Assembly (NCBI GenBank): GCA_963728965.1
Contig: CAVSMH010000006.1
Location: 1,116,001-1,180,000, forward strand
Direction of reading: 5' to 3'
Origin: DASQZT01 sp963728965
GTDB lineage: Bacteria > Acidobacteriota > Terriglobia > Bryobacterales > Bryobacteraceae
Length of the DNA stretch: 64,000 nucleotides
Both the position numbers and the translations under genes were made by a program. Under the pieces are notes generated by a model. The model was given only the letters and a program-made list of their open reading frames with translations, searched no databases and was not told the DNA's origin. Below, piece by piece: positions 17,397-26,755 of this stretch. The number at the start of each line of letters is the position of its first letter. Position 1 is the first letter of the stretch.

Positions 17397-18674
17397 ATGA
17401 TCCCTCGTTCGCTTTTCACGGCGGTCGTGCTGACTGCGTCGGCAATCGCCGGTCCGCCGCTGACGACCATTCAGGATGTGCTCTACAAGGCCGATGGCGC
17501 GAAGTTCAACGGCATCCTGATTATCAATTGGAATAGCTTTCAGGCGCCGGACAACTCGACCGTGGTCACGCAGAGCACGACGGTGCGGGTGGTCGATGGC
17601 AATCTGCGCGTGAGACTTGTGCCCACCACCACGAGCACGCCTGCGGGATATTATTCAGTGACGTACAACAGCGACGGCAAGGTCCAGTTCAAGGAACTGT
17701 GGTCGGTGCCGGCGACGTCGCAAACGGTGCGCCTTCGCGACATTCGGGTGGTGACGGCCAGCGACAGCGACAGCGGCTCGGGTCAGACCGGCGGCACGGC
17801 GGGTCCCATCGACGAATCCGACGTGATCGGGTTAGCGGCAGACCTCGGCGCGCGGCCGGTGAAGGGGCCGGGCTATGCGGCGGGCCGCGTGGCGATGGTG
17901 AACGAGGCCGGCGCGCTGGAATCGGTTTCCGGTGCTGCGGAAGACTGTGTCCGTGTGGACGGTACCTCGGGGCCTTGCGGCAACCAGGCACCGGCCTTCG
18001 TGGACGGAGACTCGCCGGCCGGTATCGTGGACGGCAGCAACCGGCTCTTCACGCTCTCCGCGCAGCCGAACCCGGTGACCAGCATCGCGGTCTATCGAAA
18101 CGGGCTGTTGCAGAAGCCGGCGCAGGACTACACGTTAAACGGCAGCGTGCTGCTATTCACGGTAGTATCGACACCCCAGCCGGGCGACACACTGCTGGCT
18201 TCCTATCGGCTGCTCGGGGGACCCGACACCGCCCAAATCTATCCGGCGCCGCAGGTGCTGTGCAGCGGAACGGGAGCGGCGACCAACGCGGCCACGTTGA
18301 CAAGCATCGGGACGTGTACCATTCCGGCGAACCTGCTGCTACCGGGCGATCGCATCGAGGTGCGGTACGATCTCGAGCATCAAGGTTCGGCCGCCGGATT
18401 CAGCTTCGAAGTGCATTGGGGCTCAACCACCATCGGGCATCGGGATGCAGCGTCCAACGAAACGTCGGCGACCGGGCGAATCGATATCGGGCTAATGATC
18501 ACGGGCGGGCGGGTGAGTTTCCAATCGTGGGGAATGGCGCTGCCGCTGGCCGCAGGCCTGGCCACTTCCTCAGATGACTATGCGGGAGGCCTGATCATCG
18601 ATTTCCAGGGCCGCTTGGCGGAGGCGGGAGACACGCTGACGCTCAGCAACTTCACCGTGATCCGGTTCCCGTAA
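17397..18674 (+). CDS. Secreted protein with a tail-fibre-like beta module
   Basis: 425 residues. A short signal peptide (MIPRSLFTAVVLTASAIAG) is followed by a beta-rich domain (ADGAKFNGILIINWNSF) and a Gly/Ser linker near 120-135 (DSDSGSGQTGGTAG). A segment at about 200-280 (DGSNRLFTLSAQPNPVTS, VYRNGLLQKPAQDYTLNG, GDTLLASYRL) resembles modules of phage tail and receptor-binding proteins. The C-terminal part looks like a jelly-roll. GGAGG lies 4 bases before ATG. Function unknown; secreted adhesin or carbohydrate-binding roles are possible. The IS at 18681 begins 6 bases after the stop and leaves the gene whole. Confidence 0.65.
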   Translation: MIPRSLFTAVVLTASAIAGPPLTTIQDVLYKADGAKFNGILIINWNSFQAPDNSTVVTQSTTVRVVDGNLRVRLVPTTTSTPAGYYSVTYNSDGKVQFKELWSVPATSQTVRLRDIRVVTASDSDSGSGQTGGTAGPIDESDVIGLAADLGARPVKGPGYAAGRVAMVNEAGALESVSGAAEDCVRVDGTSGPCGNQAPAFVDGDSPAGIVDGSNRLFTLSAQPNPVTSIAVYRNGLLQKPAQDYTLNGSVLLFTVVSTPQPGDTLLASYRLLGGPDTAQIYPAPQVLCSGTGAATNAATLTSIGTCTIPANLLLPGDRIEVRYDLEHQGSAAGFSFEVHWGSTTIGHRDAASNETSATGRIDIGLMITGGRVSFQSWGMALPLAAGLATSSDDYAGGLIIDFQGRLAEAGDTLTLSNFTVIRFP

Positions 18675-18680
18675 GGCGTA

Positions 18681-18703
18681 GTAAATAAATAACCGTTACA
18701 ACT
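18681..18703 (+). repeat. Left terminal inverted repeat of the IS
   Basis: Begins GTAAATAAATAACC. Read against the reverse complement of the right end it differs at three of 23 positions. Confidence 0.8.
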
Positions 18704-18706
18704 GTG

Positions 18707-19906
18707 TTAGTTGCTTGGATGAATCGTGTAGTTCCATTCGCCATGAAATTTGTCGGGCTTCAGATTGACATGGGAAAACTCGTCATCCGTGATCTTGCGC
18801 CCAACGGGGTACTTGCGGTGGTCCAGGCGGCAGGTCACGGTTAGGCCCTTGGCCGTCGTCGTCCCGGCGATCAGGCGCACCACTGTCTCGTAGTCGCGTA
18901 GCGGCTCCCCGCGCCAGTTGGACGAGATGAAGGAAAACAACCGGTGCTCTACCTTGTTCCATTTGCTCGTGCCCGGCGGGAAATGGCAGACCGTCAGCGT
19001 CAGCCCCGTCTGGTCGGCCAAGCCTTGCAGTTCCCACTTCCACAGCCGCAGGCGCCAGCCGTTGCTACCACCGGCATCGGCAGTGATCAGCAACCGCCGA
19101 GTCCGAGGATACAGGCGGTGGCCCTCGGCGCGCCACCAACCGCGGATCGAAGCCACCGCGAACGCGCCTGTGTCGTGGTCCGTGCCCACGTTGACAAAGC
19201 CGACGTTGCGCCCCAGCTCGTAGATCCCGTAAGGATAGGCGCGGGGCACCTCGGGACCGGGAAAATCATGTCCGTTGACCTTGTCCGCCGTCCCCGCTTT
19301 GCGCCACTGGCGGCCCTGGTTCTGGTAGTTGCCAATCAATTCCTTTTTCTTCGTATCCACGGAAATGACGGGCTCGCCCGCCCGCAAGGCGTGCTTGACG
19401 GCGCGGTTAATATGCCGGAACTGCGCGTCGCGATCGGGATGGTCGTCCCCTTCCTCGGTCTTGCGGTTGCCCTGCAGGCTGTAGCCATCTTCTCGCAGGA
19501 GTTGGGTGACTTTGGTGTGGCTGACCGGGTGGTGCTCGGCAGTCAGTTCCGCCGCCAGCGTGCGGGCGCTCTTGCAGGTCCAGCGCAAGGGCGACTGCGG
19601 GTCGCCGCGCGCCGTAGGCTCGACCATGCCGTCCAAGGCGGGTGCCAGGCCGGGATCGTTGGACGTCAACGTATGGCGGCCGCCGCCCTCGTGGCGAATC
19701 CGGCCCGTCGCCAGCGGTGCGGCCTGCAATTCCTCAACGCCCTTGGTCAACGTGACGCGCGACAGACCGCAAGCGCGGCTGACCCGCGATACGCCGCCAT
19801 AACCCAGTTCTACGGCTTTGCTGGCGGCCACCAAGCGGCGGGCGTGTTCGTCCAGATGCGGCCACATGCCAGCAAAGTACTGGGCGAGTTGGGCATCGGT
19901 GTCCAT
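18707..19906 (-). CDS. ISAzo13-type transposase
   Basis: 399 residues. The N-terminal region has a helix-turn-helix-like segment (YGGVSRVSRACGLSRVTLTKG). The catalytic core shows the first Asp in ISVDTKKKE, the second in ITADAGGSNGWRL and the Glu in HFPPGTSKWNKVEHR, the pattern of ISAzo13-family DDE transposases. The frame is open over the full family length, so the enzyme may be active. ATG 19906 is used; TTG 19912 would add two residues. The start lies 29 bases inside the right inverted repeat. Confidence 0.9.
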   Translation of the reverse strand: MDTDAQLAQYFAGMWPHLDEHARRLVAASKAVELGYGGVSRVSRACGLSRVTLTKGVEELQAAPLATGRIRHEGGGRHTLTSNDPGLAPALDGMVEPTARGDPQSPLRWTCKSARTLAAELTAEHHPVSHTKVTQLLREDGYSLQGNRKTEEGDDHPDRDAQFRHINRAVKHALRAGEPVISVDTKKKELIGNYQNQGRQWRKAGTADKVNGHDFPGPEVPRAYPYGIYELGRNVGFVNVGTDHDTGAFAVASIRGWWRAEGHRLYPRTRRLLITADAGGSNGWRLRLWKWELQGLADQTGLTLTVCHFPPGTSKWNKVEHRLFSFISSNWRGEPLRDYETVVRLIAGTTTAKGLTVTCRLDHRKYPVGRKITDDEFSHVNLKPDKFHGEWNYTIHPSN

Positions 19907-19934
19907 GCCCAACGTAATAACACATCAGGAAAGT

Positions 19935-19957
19935 AGATGTAAAGGTTATCTATTTAC
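19935..19957 (-). repeat. Right terminal inverted repeat of the IS
   Basis: Ends TATCTATTTAC on the plus strand. Its reverse complement matches the left end at 20 of 23 positions. Confidence 0.8.
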
Positions 19958-20050
19958 GAGACCTAACCGGCGAACCCAACCGGTGATTTGCGGCGGGTGG
20001 GCGCCTGGGTACGCTCACCCCGCCGCGCGATGCCTTGATCCAACGACGAA

Positions 20051-20587
20051 TTACTTCGTCAGCCCCTGCACGTAGATGCCGTGATAGCCGTTGACCGAGG
20101 CCTCGGTGCCGTTCACTTCCACGATGTGCCCCATATGTTCCGCACCCACGGTTTTGGCGTCCACGTCGCCATCGCGGCGCGGATCGTGCTCTTCCGGCAT
20201 CAGCATATATAGCGTTCCGTCGCGCGTGAGCAGGCCGATCGGCTGGCCGTTCTGCACGCATTTCTGACCGCACGAGCGGTGTTTTTCACCGTGCTTGCCC
20301 AACTGGATGTAGCACGAGAAGTCGACGATCTCACCCACCCTGGTGATGGGGCGTCCCGCCTCGGGTTTGCTGTTCACGCCCGCGGCCACAGTCGTGCTGG
20401 TCCACGGCTGCGACGGCTTCGTACCGATGGTGGCCATCGGTTTGTCCCACGTGCCCTGCTCCACCGTCATCTCGGGGTGCAGAATCGCGGATTTGGCAGT
20501 CGCCTTCTTGGATTCCTTCTTCTCCTGGGCCGTCATCGTGAACGCAGCCAGGACCGCAACGAGCAATAACAGCTTCTTGCGTTTCAA
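20051..20587 (-). CDS. Exported Cys-containing protein of unknown function
   Basis: 178 residues. A signal peptide (MKRKKLLLLVAVLAAFTMTAQ) is followed by a Lys-rich stretch and a folded part with the conserved-looking pattern DFSCYIQLGKHGEKHRSCGQKC, which holds three Cys and two His that could bind metal or form disulfides. After it comes GQPIGLLTRDGTLYMLMPEEH, and near the end VEVNGTEASVNG suggests an OB-like or beta fold. The start is TTG 20587 with GGAGG six bases before it. I do not know a function for this family. It is alone on the minus strand between the IS and the M28 peptidase. Confidence 0.7.
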   Translation of the reverse strand: MKRKKLLLLVAVLAAFTMTAQEKKESKKATAKSAILHPEMTVEQGTWDKPMATIGTKPSQPWTSTTVAAGVNSKPEAGRPITRVGEIVDFSCYIQLGKHGEKHRSCGQKCVQNGQPIGLLTRDGTLYMLMPEEHDPRRDGDVDAKTVGAEHMGHIVEVNGTEASVNGYHGIYVQGLTK

Positions 20588-20662
20588 ATGTTGCCTCCGT
20601 TTTGCCAGCGTATCACAGGAGGGCGGGACGCAAGATCGGGCGAACTGCCGCGGCGGATGCCT

Positions 20663-22255
20663 TTATCGATGGAACTGGTCGCCCGGACGCCAGTCCGGCA
20701 GACGATCCTGGTTGGCGATATCGATTCCCAGCAGATAACCGAACTGCGCCGCCTGTTCGAGCGCTGTGAAATCCCAGTCCGGGTGGAATTCGTCGGAGGG
20801 CTGGTGATAGTGCCTGCTGTTGAATTCCTGGAAGGACTTTTGGGCGAAATCATCCGGCTTGCCGGCAAAATGCGTGGCATGGCCGATGGAGAAGGCCGGA
20901 ATACCCGCGTGCGCGAAGGAGAAATGGTCGGAGCGGAAGTAGTGTCCCTGTTCCGGCTGCGCGTCCGGAGCAATCGCCAGGTTGAGGCGTTTGGCGATTT
21001 GCTGCACCAGCGGAAAAATGTTGGTGCGCTCGGCGCCGGTGAGTACGATGTCGCGGGCGCGGCCCCAGGGATAAATCGCATCGTAGTTCAGGGCGATGGC
21101 CGTGCGCGCGGCGGGGATCAGCGGGTGCGCGGCGTAAAATTCCGAGCCTTTCAGGCCTCCCTCTTCGGCGGTCACCGCCAGAAAGAGTGCCGAGCGCCGC
21201 GGCTTCTGCGGCAAAGCGGCCCAGGCGTGCGCCAGTTCCAGGAGGATGGCGCAGCCGGTGGCATTGTCGATAGCGCCGTTGTAGATGGCATCACCATCGA
21301 CGGGAGTGCCGATGCCGAGGTGGTCCCAATGCGCGCTGAAAATCACCGCTTCATCCTTGAGTTTCGGATCGCTTCCCGGCACGATGGCGGCTACATTGCG
21401 CGTTCTGAGATCGCGAACCCGGGTCGGCAGATTGCCTTGGATGAGGATGTCCAGATCGATCGGCTTGAAATCGGGCCGGTCGGCGGCGCGCAGGAGTCCA
21501 TCCACGGTCCTGCCGGCCAGCGCCAGCATCTTCTCGCCGGCTTCGCGTGTGATCCAGCCCTCGAAGGCGAGTGCCGGAGCGCCGGGGGCGAGTTTGACAA
21601 AAGGCGCTTCTCGTCCCCAGGAGTTCCGCACGACATCCCACCCATAGCCAGCGGTGGGAGTGGTGTGCAGCAGGATCACGCCACGGGCGCCGCGGCGCAG
21701 GCCCTCTTCGTATTTGTAGGTCCAGCGGCCATAATAAGTGAGAGCGCGGCCGTCGAAGAACCTCGGATCGGCGGAGGGCGGCTCGTTGGTGAACATCAGC
21801 AGCACCTTGCCGGTGACGTCCACACCCTTGTAGTCGTCCCATCCCCACTCTGACGCGGTGATGCCGTGGCCGACGAAAACCAGGCCACCCTCGAAACGCG
21901 TGTCCGTGGTCTGGCGTTCGCTGTTGCCGACAAATTCGTCGAGCCAGCGGAAATCGACGTTTTTTCCTCCCACCGCCGCCGAGAGGGTGGCATTCGCTTG
22001 CGTCTCGACGCCCACCAGCGGGACCTCCTGAAAAAAGGTGCCGTCATCGCCGGCGGGCTTGGCGCCGGCCAGCGCCAACTGCGTGGCGATGTATGCGGTG
22101 GCCAGTTGCCCGCCGCGTTGCCCGACGCCGCGCCCCTCCAACAGATCGCTGGAGAGAAATTTCGTGTGCTCGCGAATCCGCTCGGCCGAGATGACCGCAT
22201 CCTGGGCGGCGAGCGGGCACACAACCAGCAAGACAATTCCTAAAAAATTGCGCAT
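20663..22255 (-). CDS. Exported M28-family zinc peptidase (aminopeptidase-like)
   Basis: 530 residues with a signal peptide (MRNFLGIVLLVVCPLAAQ). A PA-type insert lies at about 120-260. The M28 core gives metal ligands in the expected order: His in FSAHWDHLG, bridging Asp in GAIDNATG, Glu pair in VTAEEGG, Asp in LNYDAI and a late His in IGHATHF. The architecture, signal-PA-M28, is that of periplasmic or secreted aminopeptidases that release N-terminal residues from peptides. ATG 22255 is preferred because it begins the signal peptide; an in-frame ATG at 22279 is possible. The gene is divergent from the SBBP gene. Confidence 0.9.
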   Translation of the reverse strand: MRNFLGIVLLVVCPLAAQDAVISAERIREHTKFLSSDLLEGRGVGQRGGQLATAYIATQLALAGAKPAGDDGTFFQEVPLVGVETQANATLSAAVGGKNVDFRWLDEFVGNSERQTTDTRFEGGLVFVGHGITASEWGWDDYKGVDVTGKVLLMFTNEPPSADPRFFDGRALTYYGRWTYKYEEGLRRGARGVILLHTTPTAGYGWDVVRNSWGREAPFVKLAPGAPALAFEGWITREAGEKMLALAGRTVDGLLRAADRPDFKPIDLDILIQGNLPTRVRDLRTRNVAAIVPGSDPKLKDEAVIFSAHWDHLGIGTPVDGDAIYNGAIDNATGCAILLELAHAWAALPQKPRRSALFLAVTAEEGGLKGSEFYAAHPLIPAARTAIALNYDAIYPWGRARDIVLTGAERTNIFPLVQQIAKRLNLAIAPDAQPEQGHYFRSDHFSFAHAGIPAFSIGHATHFAGKPDDFAQKSFQEFNSRHYHQPSDEFHPDWDFTALEQAAQFGYLLGIDIANQDRLPDWRPGDQFHR

Positions 22256-22346
22256 GGTTCCAAAATCTATTTTTAGCATTTTGTAACTGGTACGGTAACT
22301 TGCGGCTTTGGCGCGCGTTTATACCTTTCTGGAGAAGAATGTCCGA

Positions 22347-25017
22347 ATGCGGTGGAATGTGTGCCTTTTGTTGACCGGGAGCGCCTTCGGTGTGGCAGGG
22401 AGCCAATTGCCGGTCGGGTTTGAGCCGAATCACGGCCAGGCATCGGCCGGCGCGCAGTTTCTGGCGCGCGGAAAAGGTTACGTCGTGGAACTGCGTGCAG
22501 GCCGGGTCGATGTTCTGTCCCGTCAGGCACGGGTGACGACGGTGCTCGCCGGCGCCGCCGCGCGGTCTCGCGGAGAGGCGCAAGGGCCGTTGCCGGGAAT
22601 GGTGAACTACCTGCGCCGGGATGCGGCTCACTCAATCACCGGAATTCCCGCGTATGGCTCGGTGCGGTATCGGAGCATCTATCCCGGAATCGATGTGGTC
22701 TACTATGGCGGCGCTCGGCTCGAGTACGACTTCATCGTGGCTCCGGGCGCCGATCCGCGGCGGATTCGCATGCAGTACCGGGGTTCGCCGAAGCTTCGGC
22801 TGGACGGCGCGGGTGACCTGATCATCGAGTCGGAAGGCGGGGGTTCTGCGGCAGCACCGCCCGCTCGTCTACCAGGAGTCCGGCGGTGTGCGGCGGGAAA
22901 TCCCGAGCCGCTACAGACTGCGCGGGCGGACGGTGACGTTCGCGCTGGCCCGCTACGATCGGTCGCGCCCGCTGGTGATCGATCCGGCGCTGACCTGGGC
23001 GACCTTCCTGGGCAGTTCCAGCGTGGACAGTGCCGATGCGCTGGCCGTGGATGCCGCCGGAAACAGTTACGTCGCCGGATGGACGGTAGATCCGGTATAC
23101 GGGGATGCCGATGCGTTTGTCGCCAAGCTGGCGCCGGACGGCGCGACAGCGGTCTTCACGACGGTCTTTCCGGGCAGTTACGACGATCTCGCGCACGCCG
23201 TGGGGGTCGATTCCAGCGGTAACGTAATCGTGGCCGGCGAAACCAGCTCGCCGGACTTCTACGCGGATACGGTCTACTACAGCGCCCGCGCGAGCATCGG
23301 CGCGCAGCACGTTTTTGTCAGCAAGCTGGACCCGGCGGGGCGGAGCCTGATCTACTCCCACTACGTAGCGGGCGCGGGAGCCGAAACTGCCGACGGCCTG
23401 GCCGTGGATGCGGCGGGCAGCGCGTACGTCGTGGGAGGGACGAACTCTCCCGATTTTCCGGTGAGCAACTCCGGGGCGGCCCAGGCGGCGTATGCCGGAA
23501 ACACGGATGCGTTTGCGATCAAGTTCGACTCCTCGGGCTTGGGAAAGTACGCTACCTTCCTGGGAGGAGCGAGCAGCGATGTGGCCACGGCGGTCGCGGT
23601 CGATGGCTCCGGAAATGCATTCCTGACGGGACAGACGAGGTCCACGAATTTTCCCATCCAGGTGGGGTATCAGGCGCAAAATGCGGGCGGCAGCGACGCG
23701 TTCGTGGTGGGGCTGTCCGCCACCGGCGGGCTGGTGTTTTCCACCTACCTGGGAGGCTCGGGAGATGAAGGAGCGAACGGCATCGCGCTCGATTCGAGCG
23801 GCGCGGTCTATGTCACCGGCGAAACGGCGTCCGCCGATTTCCCCACGGTCGGAGCCATGCAGGAGGCCTACGGGGGCGGCAACGGCGATATCTTCGTCAG
23901 CAAGGTGAGCAGCGATGGAGGCTCACTCGTGTATTCGACTTATTTCGGCGGGAGCGGCGAAGACGCGGCATACGCCATCGCGGTGGACGGCGCGGCGAAC
24001 GCGTATCTCACGGGCACCACAACTTCCACCGATCTGCCGCTGGCGGACGCCTTCCAGGCGTCGAACCAGGGAACGGCGAACGCGGTGGTGGCGGCCCTCG
24101 ATCCGACCGGCGCCACCCTGCTGTTTGCGAGCTACCTGGGCGGCGCGGGCGCGACTACTTCGTCCGAAGCAACAGGCGATTTCGGAAACGCAATTACGGT
24201 GAGTTGTTCGGCGGGTGTCACCGTGGCGGGCATGACATCGTCCTCCGACTTTCCAGTGACGGCGAACGCATACGGGACCAGCTATGCCGGCGCAGGCGAT
24301 GCGTTCGTCGCGCGCATTGCGGCGGGCGGCAGTCCGGCGATCCAAGCCGACGGCGTAGTCAACACTGCCACCCTGGGCTCGGGTCCGGTGGCGCCGGGCT
24401 CGCTGGTTTCGATTTTGGGCACCAGCCTGGCAGTCTCGACTGAGACGGCCGAGAGCGCGCCCTGGGGTACCACGTTGGGCGGCGCGATTGTGACGATCAA
24501 CGGCAATCCGGCGCCGGTGGCCGCGGTCAGCGCTACCCGGCTGGATTTCCAGTTGCCGTATGAGGTGGGGACCGGGAATGCGGTCGCCATGGTCACCGTG
24601 CCCTGCGGGACGAGCGGTGCAGTGATCTTCCCGGTGGCGCAGGCGGCCCCCTACATTCGCACCAATGCCGCCGGCGATGCCGCGGCTCTGAACCTGGACT
24701 ACTCCGAAAACAGCGCCGCCAACCCGGTTGCGGCCGGCAGCGTCATCGTGGTGACGCTCACCGGGATCGGACCTCTGGATAACCCGGTAGCGACGGGCGC
24801 CGCCGCGCCGGACGCCCCGCTGTCGCAGGCCACGCTCGCAAAGAGCGCCACGATTGGGGATCAGGACGCGCCCATCCTGTTCCTGGGATTGATGCCGGGA
24901 AAGGTCGGGCTGGCGCAGGGGAACCTCCTGGTGCCGGCGCTGAGCCCGGGGGCATATCCGGTGGTGATCACGGTGGGTGGGGTGAGGAGCAACGCCGCCA
25001 CAGTGTATGTACAGTGA
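22347..25017 (+). CDS. Secreted SBBP beta-propeller protein with Solibacter C-terminal domain, +1 frameshift
   Basis: The start gives a signal peptide (MRWNVCLLLTGSAFGVAG) and the usual N-terminal domain (LPVGFEPNHGQ, YPGIDVVYYG, LEYDFIVAPGADP). The frame is lost after DLIIESEGG. The next frame continues VLRQHRPLVYQESGG and then at least seven propeller blades of the type 'YLGGSGDEGANGIALDSSG-YVTGET'. The tail (VVNTATLGSGPVAPGSLVSI to the end) is the TIGR03437-type domain. Deleting one G from the run 22839-22843 restores 889 residues. The protein is presumably exported; function unknown. It is the best lineage marker in the window. Confidence 0.85.
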
Positions 25018-25033
25018 GGGCGGCAGACTCGGG

Positions 25034-25435
25034 TTATAACCCCAAGGTCTCAATGATGGCTGCGATATCGGCGGGACGCACTCTCACCTCGTCCTTCATG
25101 CGCCCGGGATCGGCGCGCTCGTCGAAAGCCTGGAACAGAGCCATCTTGGCGACCGCGTACCGTTCGGTGGAAGATAACTCCCGCTGACTGGCCGCTTGCC
25201 ACTCCGATATGCCTCGATCGCTCATCACCACGGAACTCAAGTCCCAGTGTTTGCCGTCCGCAGAGAGGGTGAAGACGTACTCGGTTCCGTGGTCCGTTTT
25301 GGCGTGCCAGGGGCGATGGCCCTCGTAGTAATACTGGTACACATATCCGCTTTGCGCCGTGTAGGTTTTAAGCCGGCGCACAGCAGGGATACCGGTGAGA
25401 CGGGCCTTATTTTTTGAGAAGAGACTCCGAAACAC
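25034..25435 (-). CDS. Small protein of unknown function
   Basis: 133 residues, no signal peptide or TM helix. The N-terminus is basic (FSKNKARL, VRRLKTYT). The middle has an aromatic beta-like stretch (SGYVYQYYYEGHRPW, EYVFTLSADGKHWDL) and the C-terminal half is helical and charged. I do not recognise it. The start GTG 25435 lacks a well-placed Shine-Dalgarno, so the true start may be internal. It is convergent with the SBBP gene with 16 bases between the stops. Confidence 0.55.
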   Translation of the reverse strand: MFRSLFSKNKARLTGIPAVRRLKTYTAQSGYVYQYYYEGHRPWHAKTDHGTEYVFTLSADGKHWDLSSVVMSDRGISEWQAASQRELSSTERYAVAKMALFQAFDERADPGRMKDEVRVRPADIAAIIETLGL

Positions 25436-25843
25436 GATTAGGTGATTTTCCTCTCATGCAATGACCTTCGAACTATTGACAAGGATAGCAAGGGAGAGCC
25501 AGACTAGAAGTGGAGTCAGGGCCGGTTCCTGATTCTAACGCCGTCTTTGTTAGCCGACCCACTCGGGTTGGCGGGAGGTGACATATAGAACCGGGCCAGG
25601 ATGAGGGCGGCCTCATTCGCGGTAAGTGAACAGGTTGTACGGAAGGTTCCGGACGCTCGGACCCACCGAAGCCTGGATGTTACAGGCACCAGCGCGTAGC
25701 GCGCTAATCGGATGACCGCCAACGGAAATTTCTAGTTCACTGGTCGCGGGTGACCGCCCTTCATCATTTTATGGCGGCTTATCCCTCCTTCGAGCCAGTC
25801 CCTCCGTCCCCCTGTTGTAAACTGGAGTGTCTGTTCTCTTACT
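25436..25843 (+). other. Intergenic stretch, no supported gene
   Basis: About 400 bases between the 25034 and mqnD genes. The only long frame is a 68-codon minus-strand one (25516-25722, TTG start, no Shine-Dalgarno), which I do not accept. A TTGACA is present near 25476 without a matching -10. No clear hairpin terminator was found. Confidence 0.5.
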
Positions 25844-26689
25844 ATGACTTCGGTTGCACCTCGGGAGATTGTCAGCGCTCACAGCCCGGATTCGGACGAC
25901 GCCTTCATGTTTTATGGACTGGCGACCAAGAAAGTCCGCTCGTCGAAAGTGGCTTTCCGGCACGTGCTTCAGGATATCGAGACCTTGAATCGATCCGCCA
26001 TGGAGGGGAAGTACGATCTCAGTGCGATTTCGTATCACGCCTATCCCTATGTATCCGATAAATACGTCCTGATGGCCAGCGGCTCGAGCATTGGCGATGG
26101 ATACGGCCCAATGATCATTGCCGGCCGGCCCATGGAGCCCGAGGAACTGAAGGGAAAACGCCTGGCGGTGCCGGGTATGCTAACAACGGCTTATCTTGCC
26201 GCGAGGCTGTACCAGCCGGATTTCGAAGCGGTGCTGACGCCCTTCGATAAGATCACCGATGCCGTGCGTGAGCGTACGGTCGATGCGGGCGTGATCATCC
26301 ACGAAGCGCAATTGACCTTCGACCGGGAAGGTTTTCACCGCATTGTTGACTTGGGGCGCTGGTTCAAGACGACGCACGGGCTGCCGCTGCCCCTGGGCGG
26401 CAACGCGCTGTTGCGGTCGCTCGAGCCGGAGATCCAGAGCGAGTGCTGCCGGCTGATGCGCGAAAGTATTCAATACGCGCTGGATAATCACAGCGAGGCG
26501 CTCCAGTACGCCATGCAGTTCGCGCGTGACATGGAGCCGCGGCTGGCGGAAAAATTCGTAGGCATGTACGTCAACCACTACACCTTGGATGCCGGCGATG
26601 TGGTGCTCAAGGCGGCGCAAAAGCTGCTCGACCTGGGCTACGAAGCCGGAGTGGTGACGAAGCGGGTGGCCGTGGAGTTCGTGCGTTGA
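25844..26689 (+). CDS. mqnD: 1,4-dihydroxy-6-naphthoate synthase (menaquinone, futalosine pathway)
   Basis: 281 residues, the MqnD length. The motif SPDSDDAFMFYGL near the N-terminus is diagnostic, and the Venus-flytrap-like fold continues with LKGKRLAVPG, TTAYLAARLY, VDAGVIIHEAQ and GLPLPLGGNALLR. MqnD converts cyclic dehypoxanthinyl futalosine to 1,4-dihydroxy-6-naphthoate in the cytoplasm. No other mqn gene is in the window. No Shine-Dalgarno is visible before ATG 25844, so the mRNA may be leaderless or start inefficiently. Its presence says the organism makes menaquinone by the futalosine route. Confidence 0.9.
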   Translation: MTSVAPREIVSAHSPDSDDAFMFYGLATKKVRSSKVAFRHVLQDIETLNRSAMEGKYDLSAISYHAYPYVSDKYVLMASGSSIGDGYGPMIIAGRPMEPEELKGKRLAVPGMLTTAYLAARLYQPDFEAVLTPFDKITDAVRERTVDAGVIIHEAQLTFDREGFHRIVDLGRWFKTTHGLPLPLGGNALLRSLEPEIQSECCRLMRESIQYALDNHSEALQYAMQFARDMEPRLAEKFVGMYVNHYTLDAGDVVLKAAQKLLDLGYEAGVVTKRVAVEFVR

Positions 26690-26704
26690 GCCGCGAGCGT
26701 TTCG

Positions 26705-26710
26705 TATAAT
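26705..26710 (+). promoter_or_regulatory. Perfect -10 box (TATAAT) before the Gfo/Idh/MocA gene
   Basis: TATAAT lies 46 bases before ATG 26756, just after the mqnD stop. A convincing -35 at 16-18 bases is not seen; TTGAGC at 26686 is too close (13 bases). A separate start of transcription for the 26.7-32.3 kb run is likely. Confidence 0.45.
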
Positions 26711-26755
26711 TGGGTTAGTCCCCGGAACCAGGAATCACAAGGAGCGGTATCTTCC

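Larger units (their letters stand above)
18681..19957 (-). mobile_element. ISAzo13-like insertion sequence, intact
   Basis: 1277 bases bounded by imperfect 23-base inverted repeats (18681-18703 and 19935-19957, 20 of 23 matching) and containing one transposase gene on the minus strand. No target-site duplication is evident outside the repeats. It sits between the stop of the 17397 gene and the 20051 gene and disrupts neither. Confidence 0.85.

Noticed and set aside
18675..19965. Target-site duplication flanking the IS
   Set aside because: Flanks GGCGTA and GAGACC do not match, so no duplication can be claimed.
25516..25722. 68-codon minus-strand frame in the intergenic region
   Set aside because: TTG start without a Shine-Dalgarno, no signal, domain or known relative; probably chance.
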